Source of the DNA: Ktedonobacterales bacterium
GTDB lineage: Bacteria; Chloroflexota; Ktedonobacteria; Ktedonobacterales; JACDGC01
DNA: 9,833 bases
Assembly: GCA_013815535.1 (NCBI GenBank)
Contig: JACDGC010000018.1
Span: 1-9,833, forward strand
Reading direction: 5' to 3'
Of the stretch, positions 1 through 7,800 are shown piece after piece; position 1 is the first letter of the stretch; the number at the start of each line of letters is the position of its first letter. The notes beneath the pieces were generated by a model. The model saw only the letters and a list, made by a program, of their open reading frames with translations. It searched no databases and was not told where the DNA came from. Both the position numbers and the translations under genes were made by a program.

Positions 1-21
1 GCCGTGCATCATGCGCACGGC
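1..21 (-). terminator. Hairpin downstream of the ABC exporter operon, candidate terminator
   Basis: GCCGTGC (1-7) and GCACGGC (15-21) form a perfect 7-bp GC-rich stem with a 7-nt loop. It begins 25 nt beyond the permease stop codon, the right place to end the minus-strand operon. Any U-tract on the minus strand would lie before base 1, outside the window, so an intrinsic terminator cannot be confirmed. No other feature is seen in bases 22-46. Confidence 0.35.
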
Positions 22-46
22 GGCTCTTTCCATGGAAATTGGGCGT

Positions 47-934
47 CTAGCTGACGACGCGGCTGCGGAAGGTGCGCAACCCGAAGATGAAGAACGCCAC
101 GATGGTCGCGCCTAACCCCAAGAGGACCCACTGCGTATCAAGGGTGGTGAGCGTGACCGTGATGGGCACACCCGTCGCCGGATTGGGGACCTGGAACGGC
201 GGCGTCATGGCGCGGCGTAAGCCTTCAGAGCCATAGGTGAGCGGGTTGAAAAGCGTCACGATCTGGAACCACCGCAGCGCATCGAGGCCCGCCCAGTTGA
301 AATAGGTGCAACCCGTGAAGAGCAGTGGCGTCAGGATGAGCGAAAACATCAAGCCAATTTGCTCTGGCTTGACCAACGTGCCAATGGTCAGGCCCACCGT
401 CGCGCCAGTCAGGGCCACCAGCACCATCGTCACGATGAGGAGCGGGATGGAATCCGTCCGCACCTGATAGCTGTCGCCCAGGATCAGCCGCGCCAGGGGA
501 AAGATGACCGTGCCGCCGATGAGGCCACGCAGCGCCGCGAAGAGCACCTTTTCGACCGCGACCAGGCTGACGGGCAGTGGTGATTGCAGGCGATCATCGA
601 TCTCGCGGGCGAAGCCCAGGTCCAGCACCAAGGGCAGGGTGACGCCCTGTAAGGCGGTGGTGAACAGCGTCAGCGCCACAATGCCCGGCAGCAGCACCAC
701 GGCATAGGCCGCGCTGAAGCCCGTGCCACCTCCCAAGTTTGGCAAGACCTTCCCAAAGATGAAAAGGAAGAAGAGCGGCTGAATCAACACTTGCAACAGA
801 AATGGGATGAACTCGCGTCCGGTCACCCAGATGTCGCGCCACAAGATTGCGCGAAAGGCCGTCCAGGCCAGCGTGAAGCGACTGCGGGTGGGTATGGCAT
901 TCATGGTGGGTGAGGTAACAGTGGTAGCAGCCAT
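47..934 (-). CDS. ABC-2 type transporter permease, DrrB-like
   Basis: This 295-residue integral membrane protein is the predicted membrane half of an ABC exporter, working with the ATPase encoded just upstream. Six hydrophobic segments are visible at about residues 41-64, 77-102, 128-151, 162-185, 192-212 and 267-290. The cytoplasmic loop after the second carries REIDDRLQSPLP (110-121), the motif typical of DrrB/NodJ-like ABC-2 permeases and the likely contact to the ATPase. The N-terminal 25 residues are polar, with no cleavable signal. The ATG overlaps the ATPase stop as TGATG, and a GGAGGA Shine-Dalgarno sequence (945-950) sits 10 nt before it, so translation is probably coupled. The substrate cannot be read from sequence; relatives export antibiotics, lipids or polysaccharides. 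Length is normal for the family. Confidence 0.92.
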   Translation of the reverse strand: MAATTVTSPTMNAIPTRSRFTLAWTAFRAILWRDIWVTGREFIPFLLQVLIQPLFFLFIFGKVLPNLGGGTGFSAAYAVVLLPGIVALTLFTTALQGVTLPLVLDLGFAREIDDRLQSPLPVSLVAVEKVLFAALRGLIGGTVIFPLARLILGDSYQVRTDSIPLLIVTMVLVALTGATVGLTIGTLVKPEQIGLMFSLILTPLLFTGCTYFNWAGLDALRWFQIVTLFNPLTYGSEGLRRAMTPPFQVPNPATGVPITVTLTTLDTQWVLLGLGATIVAFFIFGLRTFRSRVVS

Positions 935-1956
935 CAGCGCAGATTCCTCCCGGTCAGATAGATGAAGACGTCTTCAAGGCTGGGGCGTGATTGATGCAGG
1001 TCGCGCAATTCCGCGCCATGGGCGCCAATCGCCTGCGTCGCGGGGACGATCAATGCGCCAGCATCCTCGGCATAGAGGCGATATTGCGCGACGCCATCTT
1101 GCGCGACCTCGCCCGCTGGCAGCGCCACCTGCTCGGCCTTTGAAACGCCGGGGATGTCGCGCAGGGCGGCCAAGAGGTTGCTGGCTGGTTCGGCGGCGGG
1201 CGCGCCCACCAGCACGCGCTCGGGTTGGCGCACGCGCAGTTCCAGGGCCGTCGCGCCAGGGATGGTCTTTTTCAGTTCGGCGGATGTAGCCATGTGCAAG
1301 ATCTTGCCGTGGTCCATGATGGCGATGCGCTGGCACAGTTGATCCGCCTCGTCCATATCATGCGTCGTCAGCAGGATGGTCATGCCTTGCGCGTTCAATT
1401 GTTTGATGCGATCCCACAGGAAGAGGCGCGACTGTGGATCGAGGTTATTGGTCGGTTCGTCCAAGAAGAGGACATCGGGTGAGTGCATCAGCGCGCGGGC
1501 GATCATCAAGCGTTGGGCCATGCCGCCCGAATAGCGCGTCAATTTATCTTTGCCACGGTCGCCCAGCCCCATCTCTTGCAGCAGGGCGTCGGCCCGCGCC
1601 TCGCGTTCTTTGCGTGGCACGCCATGATAGGCCGCGTGGAAGGTGAGGATCTCGCGGGCGCGCAGCGAGCGGTCTAGGTTACTTTGTTGGGGCACGATGG
1701 CGATGCGTTGCTTGGTGCTGATGGGGTCCGATGCGACATCGAAGCCCATGATGTGCGCCCGCCCTGCGGTGGGGACGACGCTGGTGGTCAAGACGCCGAT
1801 GGTGGTCGTCTTGCCAGCCCCATTTGGGCCGAGCAGCCCAAAGATTTCGCCGCGCCCCACGGTAAAGCTGACGTCATCCACAGCATTGGTGGCGGCTTTG
1901 GGATAGCGCTTGACAAGGTTTGCCACGTCGATGGCGGTGGCAGTTGGCTCGGCCAT
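934..1956 (-). CDS. ABC transporter ATP-binding protein, DrrA-like
   Basis: This 340-residue cytoplasmic ATPase should power the DrrB-like permease encoded next to it. Visible motifs are Walker A GPNGAGKT (43-50), Q-loop around IVPQQ (87-91), signature YSGGMAQR (142-149), Walker B LFLDEP (163-168) with D-loop NNLDP, and the switch histidine in TTHD (H199). A C-terminal extension of about 100 residues ends in SRPSLEDVFIYLTGRNLR, the conserved tail of the DrrA (daunorubicin resistance) type of exporter ATPase. The open frame continues 80 codons further upstream, but that part overlaps the preceding gene in another frame and resembles nothing. The ATG at 1956 has a strong GAGGAG site and starts at the usual position relative to Walker A. 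It begins 19 nt after the EXLDI gene and ends in a TGATG overlap with the permease gene. The transported substrate is unknown. Confidence 0.93.
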   Translation of the reverse strand: MAEPTATAIDVANLVKRYPKAATNAVDDVSFTVGRGEIFGLLGPNGAGKTTTIGVLTTSVVPTAGRAHIMGFDVASDPISTKQRIAIVPQQSNLDRSLRAREILTFHAAYHGVPRKEREARADALLQEMGLGDRGKDKLTRYSGGMAQRLMIARALMHSPDVLFLDEPTNNLDPQSRLFLWDRIKQLNAQGMTILLTTHDMDEADQLCQRIAIMDHGKILHMATSAELKKTIPGATALELRVRQPERVLVGAPAAEPASNLLAALRDIPGVSKAEQVALPAGEVAQDGVAQYRLYAEDAGALIVPATQAIGAHGAELRDLHQSRPSLEDVFIYLTGRNLR

Positions 1957-1960
1957 AGTT

Positions 1961-1966
1961 CTCCTC
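1961..1966 (-). promoter_or_regulatory. Ribosome binding site of the ABC ATPase gene
   Basis: GAGGAG on the minus strand lies 4 nt before the ATG at 1956. It decides the start of the ATPase against the much longer open frame that reaches 2196. It falls in the 19-nt gap after the stop of the preceding gene. Confidence 0.75.
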
Positions 1967-1975
1967 TTTTCCGCG

Positions 1976-2494
1976 TCAAATATCCAGGTCTTCGATGCCA
2001 TCAGGCGAGTCTGCGACGATGGCTTTGACCGCCGCGAAGAGTTCGGCAGGGATGTGTGCCTCCAATTCCGCCAGGGTTGGGTAGACCTCCAGCCGTGAAG
2101 TGGGCGTCCACCAACCGTTGCGATATTGCTCCCAGTTCGCGGGGTCCGACCAGTTGCGTCGTGCCATCTTTGCCCAATTGGGAAGTTCTTTGACATAGAC
2201 CGCGAAGTTGCCTTTGTTCGTCACGTACACGTGATAGGTGCTGGCACGCGCACCATCAGGCATGGGGACGTAGAACTTGCCGACTTGGCGGCCTGTGAAG
2301 CGCTGCTGGCGATACGCCCCATTCGCGCCGACCTTGATGACGATCTCGCCCGATTCCGCGAGCTCTTCACTGGCGACATAGCGCCGCAACGCTTGCACGA
2401 TGGCGGCGGATAAGCTGCCGCCTGCCAGATCCTGCGCTCGTTCAAAGAGCGGGGCATCGGCATCTGAAACATAAATGGTTTTGTTCGGCATCAT
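1976..2494 (-). CDS. EXLDI family protein with RHH-like N-terminus
   Basis: The 172-residue product ends in EDLDI (168-172), matching the C-terminal EXLDI signature that, as I recall it, names this protein family; no function is established to my knowledge. Residues 4-45 look like a ribbon-helix-helix DNA-binding fold: a strand (KTIYVS), a helix (DAPLFERAQDLA), a GGS turn and a second helix (SAAIVQALRRYVASEE). Residues 50-135 are rich in beta-type and aromatic residues (IVIKV, GKFYVPM, TYHVYVTN, FAVYVKEL), suggesting a small sensor or binding domain, and a helical end follows. It is first in the operon with the exporter ATPase and permease. Inference: a local repressor or ligand sensor of the exporter. 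The ATG at 2494 is chosen because the Shine-Dalgarno sequence at 2501-2509 lies inside the longer frame starting at 2512. The ATG at 2491 (MPNKT) is equally possible. Confidence 0.88.
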   Translation of the reverse strand: MMPNKTIYVSDADAPLFERAQDLAGGSLSAAIVQALRRYVASEELAESGEIVIKVGANGAYRQQRFTGRQVGKFYVPMPDGARASTYHVYVTNKGNFAVYVKELPNWAKMARRNWSDPANWEQYRNGWWTPTSRLEVYPTLAELEAHIPAELFAAVKAIVADSPDGIEDLDI

Positions 2495-2500
2495 CCCGAT

Positions 2501-2509
2501 CCTCTCCTT
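2501..2509 (-). promoter_or_regulatory. Ribosome binding site of the EXLDI gene
   Basis: AAGGAGAGG on the minus strand lies 6 nt upstream of the ATG at 2494 and 9 nt upstream of the ATG at 2491. It excludes the in-frame ATG at 2512, which is upstream of this site and has no such motif before it. Confidence 0.65.
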
Positions 2510-2519
2510 CATGCTTCAC

Positions 2520-2551
2520 TACGTATATGATACCACGTATATACGTATATG
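2520..2551. promoter_or_regulatory. ACGTATAT repeat cluster, putative operator
   Basis: ACGTATAT occurs three times, at 2521-2528, 2535-2542 and 2543-2550. The 10-bp word TACGTATATG is exactly repeated at 2520-2529 and 2542-2551, 22 bp apart, or two helical turns. ATATACGTATAT (2539-2550) and ACGTATATACGT (2535-2546) are perfect palindromes. The cluster covers the promoter spacer, the -10 and the expected transcription start. Direct or inverted short repeats at this spacing suit cooperative RHH dimers, so the EXLDI protein is the obvious candidate ligand. That link is inference. Confidence 0.55.
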
Positions 2552-2556
2552 TGCAA
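2527..2556 (-). promoter_or_regulatory. Extended -10 promoter of the EXLDI–ABC exporter operon
   Basis: Read on the minus strand, TTGCAC (2551-2556) is a partial -35. An 18-bp spacer follows, then TATCAT (2527-2532), which matches 5 of 6 consensus -10 bases. The spacer ends in TGG, so the -10 is of the extended TGnTATCAT type, which can work with a weak -35. The predicted start of transcription is near 2520, about 25 nt before the EXLDI start codon. The spacer and the start region are filled with ACGTATAT repeats, as expected for a repressed promoter. Confidence 0.65.
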
Positions 2557-2592
2557 GATGCTCAGATGGGATGCCCATCTGAGTGGTGCAAG
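2551..2592. repeat. Perfect dyad flanked by 7-bp direct repeats
   Basis: CTCAGATGGG (2561-2570) and CCCATCTGAG (2574-2583) form a perfect 10-bp inverted repeat around ATG. The dyad is bracketed by two copies of GTGCAAG, at 2551-2557 and 2586-2592. The left copy contains the -35 of the EXLDI operon promoter on the other strand. No T-run follows on either strand, so it is unlikely to be a terminator. It could be a second operator, or a small palindromic insertion with duplicated target. Confidence 0.5.
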
Positions 2593-2677
2593 CGGCAAAA
2601 AAGTGAGGGTTGGCATCAAGTGGTTGAGGGCGCGGCAAGCACAGGTGCCGTCTGCGCGCTGTGTGGTTTCCTGGTGG

Positions 2678-2866
2678 CTAGGCGCGCCGCCCCACGCGGG
2701 CACGGACGACCAGCGGCACGATGGGTGCGGTGTCCCCCGATAGTGCCTGGGGCATCGCCTGCGTGCCACGCAGGGCGCGACGGCGCTGGGAAAAGGATGT
2801 GGTGATGGTCAGACAGAAGCATATGACAAGCCAGCCCAGTAATAAGAGCAAGATGAATCGTTCCAC
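2678..2866 (-). CDS. Possible small single-pass membrane protein
   Basis: I do not recognise this 62-residue product. It starts with GTG, followed by a short charged end and a strongly hydrophobic segment (residues 4-20, FILLLLLGWLVICFCLT). A basic stretch (QRRRALR) comes next, then a polar and proline-containing tail ending in RARVGRRA. That is the layout of a small membrane-anchored protein. An AAAGGA motif at 2878-2883 lies 11 nt upstream of the GTG, a slightly long spacing. Codons in the second half have the GC-rich third positions of neighbouring genes, but two TTA leucine codons in the first half are unusual here. No clear promoter was found. It may be chance, and homologue conservation would decide. 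Confidence 0.35.
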   Translation of the reverse strand: MERFILLLLLGWLVICFCLTITTSFSQRRRALRGTQAMPQALSGDTAPIVPLVVRARVGRRA

Positions 2867-2980
2867 GGCGCGAACGTCCTTTCGTGGCGCACAGAGCTGA
2901 GCCGCCTCTAGCGGCGCAATGTCTGTACCAGCTTCGGCAATTTCCCTTCCCTCTCACTATCGGCAAAGCGCGGCAACACG

Positions 2981-2989
2981 TGATACTAT
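2981..2989 (+). promoter_or_regulatory. Putative extended -10 promoter of panC
   Basis: TGATACTAT is a TGn-extended -10 with TACTAT matching 4 of 6 consensus bases. No good -35 is present 16-18 bp upstream. Transcription would begin near 2996, about 25 nt before the panC start codon at 3021. This supports the short panC start over ATGs at 2919 and 2988. Confidence 0.4.
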
Positions 2990-3020
2990 GCGCAAGAGAA
3001 TCTTCCGAGAGCGAGCGGTG

Positions 3021-3914
3021 ATGATGGAAGTCGTGCGGAGCGTAGCGGCGTGGCGGGCGCTGCGGGCGAACTGGGGCACAGGGGTGGAGATCGGTTTTGT
3101 GCCGACCATGGGATATTTGCATGCCGGGCATCTATCGTTGGTGCAGATGGCACGCGCGGCTCATGCGCGTGTCGTCGTCAGCATCTTCGTCAACCCGCTG
3201 CAATTCGGGCCAAGTGAGGATCTCGCGGCCTATCCCCGCGATGAGGCGCGCGATCTGACGTTGCTGGAGCTGAGCGGTGTGGATGCCGTCTTCCTGCCGT
3301 CGCCTGCGGAGATGTATCCACCCGACTTTGCCACGGGTGTGACGCTGAGCGGCCCGCTTGTCGAGCGGCTGGAGGGCGCACGGCGACCGGGCCACTTTGC
3401 CGGAGTGGCGACGGTGGTGACGAAGCTCTTCGGCATCGTGGGGCCGAGCCATGCCTATTTTGGCCAAAAGGATGCCCAACAGCTTGCGGTGGTGCGCCGC
3501 TTCGTGGCGGATCTCGCCCTCCCCGTTGAGATCGTCGCTGGCCCCATCATCCGCGAGCCCGATGGCTTGGCGCTCAGCAGCCGTAATGTCTATCTGACCC
3601 CACCCCAGCGTGCCGCCGCCACGGTGCTGCGTCGTGCGCTCGCTGCGGGCCGTTTCGCCAGCGACACGGGCATGCACGATGCCAAAAGCATGCTGGCTGC
3701 CATGCGCGCGGTCATCGCGGCGGAACCACTGGCGACCCTTGACTATGTCGATGTGGTCGATCCGGCGACGTTTGTGCCGCGCGACCACGGCGGGCCAGGC
3801 AGCTTGCTCGTTTTGGTCGCACAGGTCGGCAAACCTCGCCTGCTGGATAATTATCTGTGGCGCGCTGACGGCACCTGGGACACTGGCAGCGTCGCCGAGG
3901 AAGGGCACGCATGA
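3021..3914 (+). CDS. panC: Pantothenate synthetase (pantoate–beta-alanine ligase)
   Basis: PanC joins D-pantoate and beta-alanine with ATP through a pantoyl-adenylate intermediate, giving pantothenate for coenzyme A synthesis in the cytoplasm. All family motifs are present. The HIGH-like nucleotide loop is PTMGYLHAGHLSL (28-40), followed by FVNPLQF (56-62) and PRD in the pantoate site. GHFAGVATVVTKLF (124-137), YFGQKD (146-151) and the KMSKS-like REPDGLALSSRN (178-189) come after. With the ATG at 3021 the protein has 297 residues, the usual size; an ATG two codons-worth further on is equally good. The open frame extends to 2919, but the extra residues are not PanC-like and precede the predicted promoter. 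The ribosome site is weak (GAGAGCGAG region). The gene overlaps the next one by ATGA. No panB or panD lies beside it. Confidence 0.95.
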   Translation: MMEVVRSVAAWRALRANWGTGVEIGFVPTMGYLHAGHLSLVQMARAAHARVVVSIFVNPLQFGPSEDLAAYPRDEARDLTLLELSGVDAVFLPSPAEMYPPDFATGVTLSGPLVERLEGARRPGHFAGVATVVTKLFGIVGPSHAYFGQKDAQQLAVVRRFVADLALPVEIVAGPIIREPDGLALSSRNVYLTPPQRAAATVLRRALAAGRFASDTGMHDAKSMLAAMRAVIAAEPLATLDYVDVVDPATFVPRDHGGPGSLLVLVAQVGKPRLLDNYLWRADGTWDTGSVAEEGHA

Positions 3915-4867
3915 ACACATCCACCCCAACCCCACGCGTCATCTCGTTGCTGGCAAGCGGCACGGAGATCGTGGCGGCTCTCGGTTGCACCACTTGGCTG
4001 GTGGGCCGCTCACACGAATGCGACTTTCCGCCGGAAGTGCGGCATCTGCCCGTTGTCAGTCAGGTAGAGATTCTGACGGAGGGTTCCAGCGCCGAGATCG
4101 ATGCCCAGGTGCGCGCCTTGTCGGCCCAGGCGCAGGCTGCCACGACGCCTGCGGCCCTCCGTGCCCTCAGCCTCTATCGCCTGGATGTGGATTTGCTGCG
4201 CGATCTGCGGCCCGATGTCATCATCACCCAGACGCAGTGCGAGGTCTGCGCGGTGAGTGAGCGCGACGTGACGGCAGCGCTGGCCGAGTTGACGGGTCTG
4301 GCACCGCGTGTGGTGGCCCTGGCACCCTATCGCCTCGCGGATGTGTGGGAAGATGTGCTGCGGGTCGGCACGGCCCTGGGTCGGCAAGCTGCGGCAGCCG
4401 CCCTGGTGGCTGACTACACCGCCCGCCTGGATGATATACGCCAGCGGACCGCGCCGCTGCCACACCCCCGTGTGGCGCTGATCGAATGGATCGATCCGCT
4501 CATGGCGGCGGGCAACTGGTCGCCGGAACTCATCGAGATCGCGGGGGGCATCTCGCTTTTTGGCGCGGTCGGCACGCATTCCCCTTGGCTGACGTGGGAT
4601 GACCTCACGGCGGCTGATCCGGAGGTGATCGTCGTTGCTCCCTGTGGTTTCACGCTGGACCGCACCCGCCAAGAGATGGGGCCGTTGGTGACGCACCCGC
4701 TCTGGCTGCGCTTGCGCGCGGTGCAAACGGGTCGCGTCTACCTAGCCGATGGCAATGCCTATTTCAACCGCTCCGGTCCCCGCCTGGTGGAATCCGCCGC
4801 GCTCCTCGCCGCCATCTTCCATGACGAACGTGACGGCGCGGTGGGGACGTGGGAACGACTGGGATAG
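3911..4867 (+). CDS. BtuF-like cobalamin-binding-fold protein, no signal peptide
   Basis: The 318-residue protein has the class III periplasmic-binding-protein fold of BtuF/FhuD-type proteins. RVISLLASGTEIVAALG (9-25) is the typical first strand and helix, PDVIITQTQC (101-110) the middle strand, and a long linker helix follows near 140-180. The second lobe contains ELIEIAGG and DPEVIVVAPCG. The C-terminal HPLWLRLRAVQTGRVYLADGN segment is also characteristic. Unlike BtuF it begins MNTSTPTPRVISL, with no signal peptide or lipobox, so it should stay in the cytoplasm. Cysteines in RSHECDFP (C37) and TQCEVCAVS (C110, C113) suggest a metal or corrinoid site. Homologues are commonly annotated as cobalamin-binding protein, but the true ligand is uncertain. 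Its ATG overlaps the panC stop (ATGA), so the two are co-translated. No BtuC or BtuD partners are visible. Confidence 0.85.
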   Translation: MNTSTPTPRVISLLASGTEIVAALGCTTWLVGRSHECDFPPEVRHLPVVSQVEILTEGSSAEIDAQVRALSAQAQAATTPAALRALSLYRLDVDLLRDLRPDVIITQTQCEVCAVSERDVTAALAELTGLAPRVVALAPYRLADVWEDVLRVGTALGRQAAAAALVADYTARLDDIRQRTAPLPHPRVALIEWIDPLMAAGNWSPELIEIAGGISLFGAVGTHSPWLTWDDLTAADPEVIVVAPCGFTLDRTRQEMGPLVTHPLWLRLRAVQTGRVYLADGNAYFNRSGPRLVESAALLAAIFHDERDGAVGTWERLG

Positions 4868-4873
4868 CTGGCG

Positions 4874-7800
4874 CTATTTCCCCCCCTTGCCATCCCCATT
4901 CGCTTTGGGGGCCTTTGCGCGCGCGGGCTTCTTCACGGCGCGGGTGATGGCGACCGTGGTGGCGTGGTTCCCCAGCTTCGCGGCAGGCACGTCTTCCGTC
5001 ACCGCGCCATCGGGCAACGCGGGTGGCCCGTCATCTGGGCGCAACACCGTGAGCGTGTCTGAGAGCGTCTCTTCGCGCACATAGTCGGCGAATTGTTCGA
5101 TGACGGTGGCCAGTGCAGCATCTGTCACGATCGTCGTGTGGATGTGGTCCTCGATGGCGAAATCGGCCTTTTTGCGCAGGGCATTGACCATATGGGTCAG
5201 GTCACGCACGGTGCCTTCGGCTTCTAATTCGGGGGTGAGGCTGGCATCGAGCACCACCACCAACCCATGATCTTCCGCCGCCACATAGCCCGCTTGCGCG
5301 CTGGCTGCGACTTCGACCTCAGCCGGGGTCAGCGTCACGGTTTCGCCGTCGGGCAGCGTCACGGTCAATTCGCCCACGGTCGCGAAAGTGAGCGCGTCGT
5401 CGCCCGAGACGGCTTTGATGGCCGCCAGGATCGGCTGCATCTTCGCGCGATATTTCTGCCCAAGCGCCGCCATCCGGGGCTTCAGCGACGCCGTCAGCAT
5501 CTCGCTATGTTGTGGCAAGAATTGCAGCGCTTTGATGTTCAATTCATCCAGCGCTTGATCAGCCAGCCGCGCCAAGCGTTGCTGATCCGCCTCGCCCACG
5601 CGCACATAGAGCATGCCGAGGGGTTGGCGCACCCGTTGCCCCACCTTTTCGCGGGCAGCCCGCCCCAGATTCACCACGCGCTGCACCAGTCGCGTCTCGG
5701 TGCGCAGGTCCGCATTCACCAGCGCCGGATCGACTTTCGGCCAATCGGTGAGGTGCACGGAGGGCCGCACCGCGCCATCCGGCGTCTCGGCCAGTTGACC
5801 CGCCAGATTCGTGTAGATCTCTTCCGCCAGAAACGGCGTGAAGGGGGCGAGCAGTTTGGTGATCGCCACCAAGGCTTCGTAGAGCGTCAGATATGCCGCT
5901 GCCTTGTCATCATCCATCGCGTTCTTCCAGAAGCGACGGCGCACGCGACGGATGTACCAGTTCGACACCTGCTCGATGAAATCGCTGATGGCATTCGCCG
6001 ATTGCACGCTGTTGAAGTCGTCCAGGCCCTCGGTCACCAGCCGCACCGTCTCTTGCAGCTCCGCCAGCAACCAGCGGTCCACGTCGGCACGCTTGGCGGC
6101 GGGCACGTCGTATTGCGCCGGATCGAATCCGTCGATGTTGGCATACGTGACAAAGAAGGAATAGACGTTCCACAGCGTATCCAGCGTGCTGCGGATCTGA
6201 TGCAACTTGTCGTTCAGGCGCACGGGGCCAGCGTGCCCCTGGGCGGCCCTCAGTTCTTCGGGGGTCAGCGGGAACCACACGTCCTGTTCGGGTGGCTGTG
6301 TCGCATAGAGCCAGCGCATCGTGTCCGCGCCGAGCACTTCCACCGCCTCGGCGAACCAGATGGCCGTGCCTTTGCTCTTGCTCATTTGGTTGCCTTGATG
6401 GTCGACCACCGAAGCGAACCCCAACACGGTCTTGAAGGGTGGCGCATCTTCCAGCACCGTCGACATGACCAGCATCGAATAGAACCAGTTGCGGAACTGC
6501 CCCGGAAAGCTCTCGGTGATGAAATCCGCTGGAAACCATTCGCGCCAATAGTCACGGTCGGTATTGTATTTCAGTGTGGCATAGGGCACGATGCCCGCGT
6601 CGAGCCAAGGATTGCCAACGTCTTTGACGCGCTCGGCCAGGTGGCCGCACGTGCTGCAATTGATCTTCACCGCGTCGACGTAGGGGCGGTGCGGCGTGTG
6701 GCCATCGAAGACATCCCAGCCCGTGACAGCGCGTTCGTGCAACTCCTCGCGGCTGCCCATCACCTCGAAATGGCCGCACTGGTCGCACTGAAAGATCGGC
6801 AGCGCCAGCCCCCAGTAACGCTTCTTGGAGATCATCCAGTCTTCCATGTTGCGCAGCCAGTCCAGTTCGCGCTCCAGGCCGAAGTCTGGCAACCAGCGGA
6901 TCTGTTCCACCACGTCCATGATCTCATAGCGCAAACCGTTGCGGTTGGGGTCGTCTTTGGGTCCCATGTTGATGAACCACTCTTCCACATTGCGGAAGAC
7001 TAATTCAGTGCCACAGCGCCAACAGTGGGGATACACGTGCTGGATGGTCTCGGTCTGATAGAAGATGCCTTTGGCCTTGAGGTCGTCCATCACTGGGCGC
7101 GCGACCTCACCGACATATTGCCCGGTGAAGGCCCCATAGCCCGCGAAGTAGACGCCGTCTTCGTCGATGGGGGCGATGACACGCAGCCCTTCTTCTTTGC
7201 CCAGCCCGAAGTCTTCGCGACCGCAGCCAGGGGCGATGTGGACGATGCCCGTGCCCTCGGCGGCGGCGACCTCTTTCCAGGCGACGACGCGATGGACCAG
7301 GGGATTGCGCAGCGACACGGGGCGGGTGTTTTTCAGATCGATATCCAGGCTGAGGTCACGCCAGGCTTGCAATTCGTCGAAGGGGCCGCTATATTCCCAG
7401 CCGACCATCTCCGCGCCGCTCAGTTCACCGACGACGGTGTATTCGCCGTGTTGTTTGCCACGGAGTTTCGCCAGCTTGGCGACGAGATCCTTCGAGAGAT
7501 AATAGGTGTTGCCATCCTGCTCGACTTTGGCATAGGTCAGGTCAGGATTCACGGCGGCGGCGACGTTGGCGGGCAACGTCCAGGGCGTCGTCGTCCACAC
7601 CAGCAGATATTCATGTTCGCGGTTCTTCAGGGGGAAGCGCACATAGAGGCTGGTGTGCTGCACCTCTTTGCGGCCTTCGTTGATCTCCATATCGCTGATG
7701 CCAGTGGCGCAGCGGGGGCACCAGGGCATCGCGTCGCGCCCTTTATAGATCAAGCCGCGTTCGTTGCATGTTTTGAGGAAGTGCCAGATGGTGTAGTTGT

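Larger units (their letters stand above)
2593..3020. other. Intergenic region between the EXLDI operon and panC
   Basis: Apart from a possible small minus-strand membrane protein (2678-2866) and the panC promoter, no convincing coding region was seen. Other open frames here are GC-rich shadows without plausible ribosome sites or recognisable protein character. A short hairpin, GCCGC-CTCTA-GCGGC (2901-2915), lies between the possible small gene and panC. Confidence 0.5.

Noticed and set aside
1957..2196. 80-codon N-terminal extension of the ABC ATPase
   Set aside because: It overlaps the EXLDI coding sequence in another frame. The ATG at 1956 has a strong ribosome site and gives the normal DrrA-like start.
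2919..3020. Longer panC start at 2919 or 2988
   Set aside because: The extra residues are not PanC-like, and the region contains the likely extended -10 at 2981-2989. A start at 3021 gives the normal family length.
2616..3131. 171-codon minus-strand open frame running into panC
   Set aside because: It is Arg/His/Pro-rich without motifs, overlaps panC, and has no ribosome site.
3132..3935. 267-codon minus-strand open frame opposite panC
   Set aside because: It is a shadow of a clear panC gene, with His/Arg-rich composition and no ribosome site or recognisable motif.
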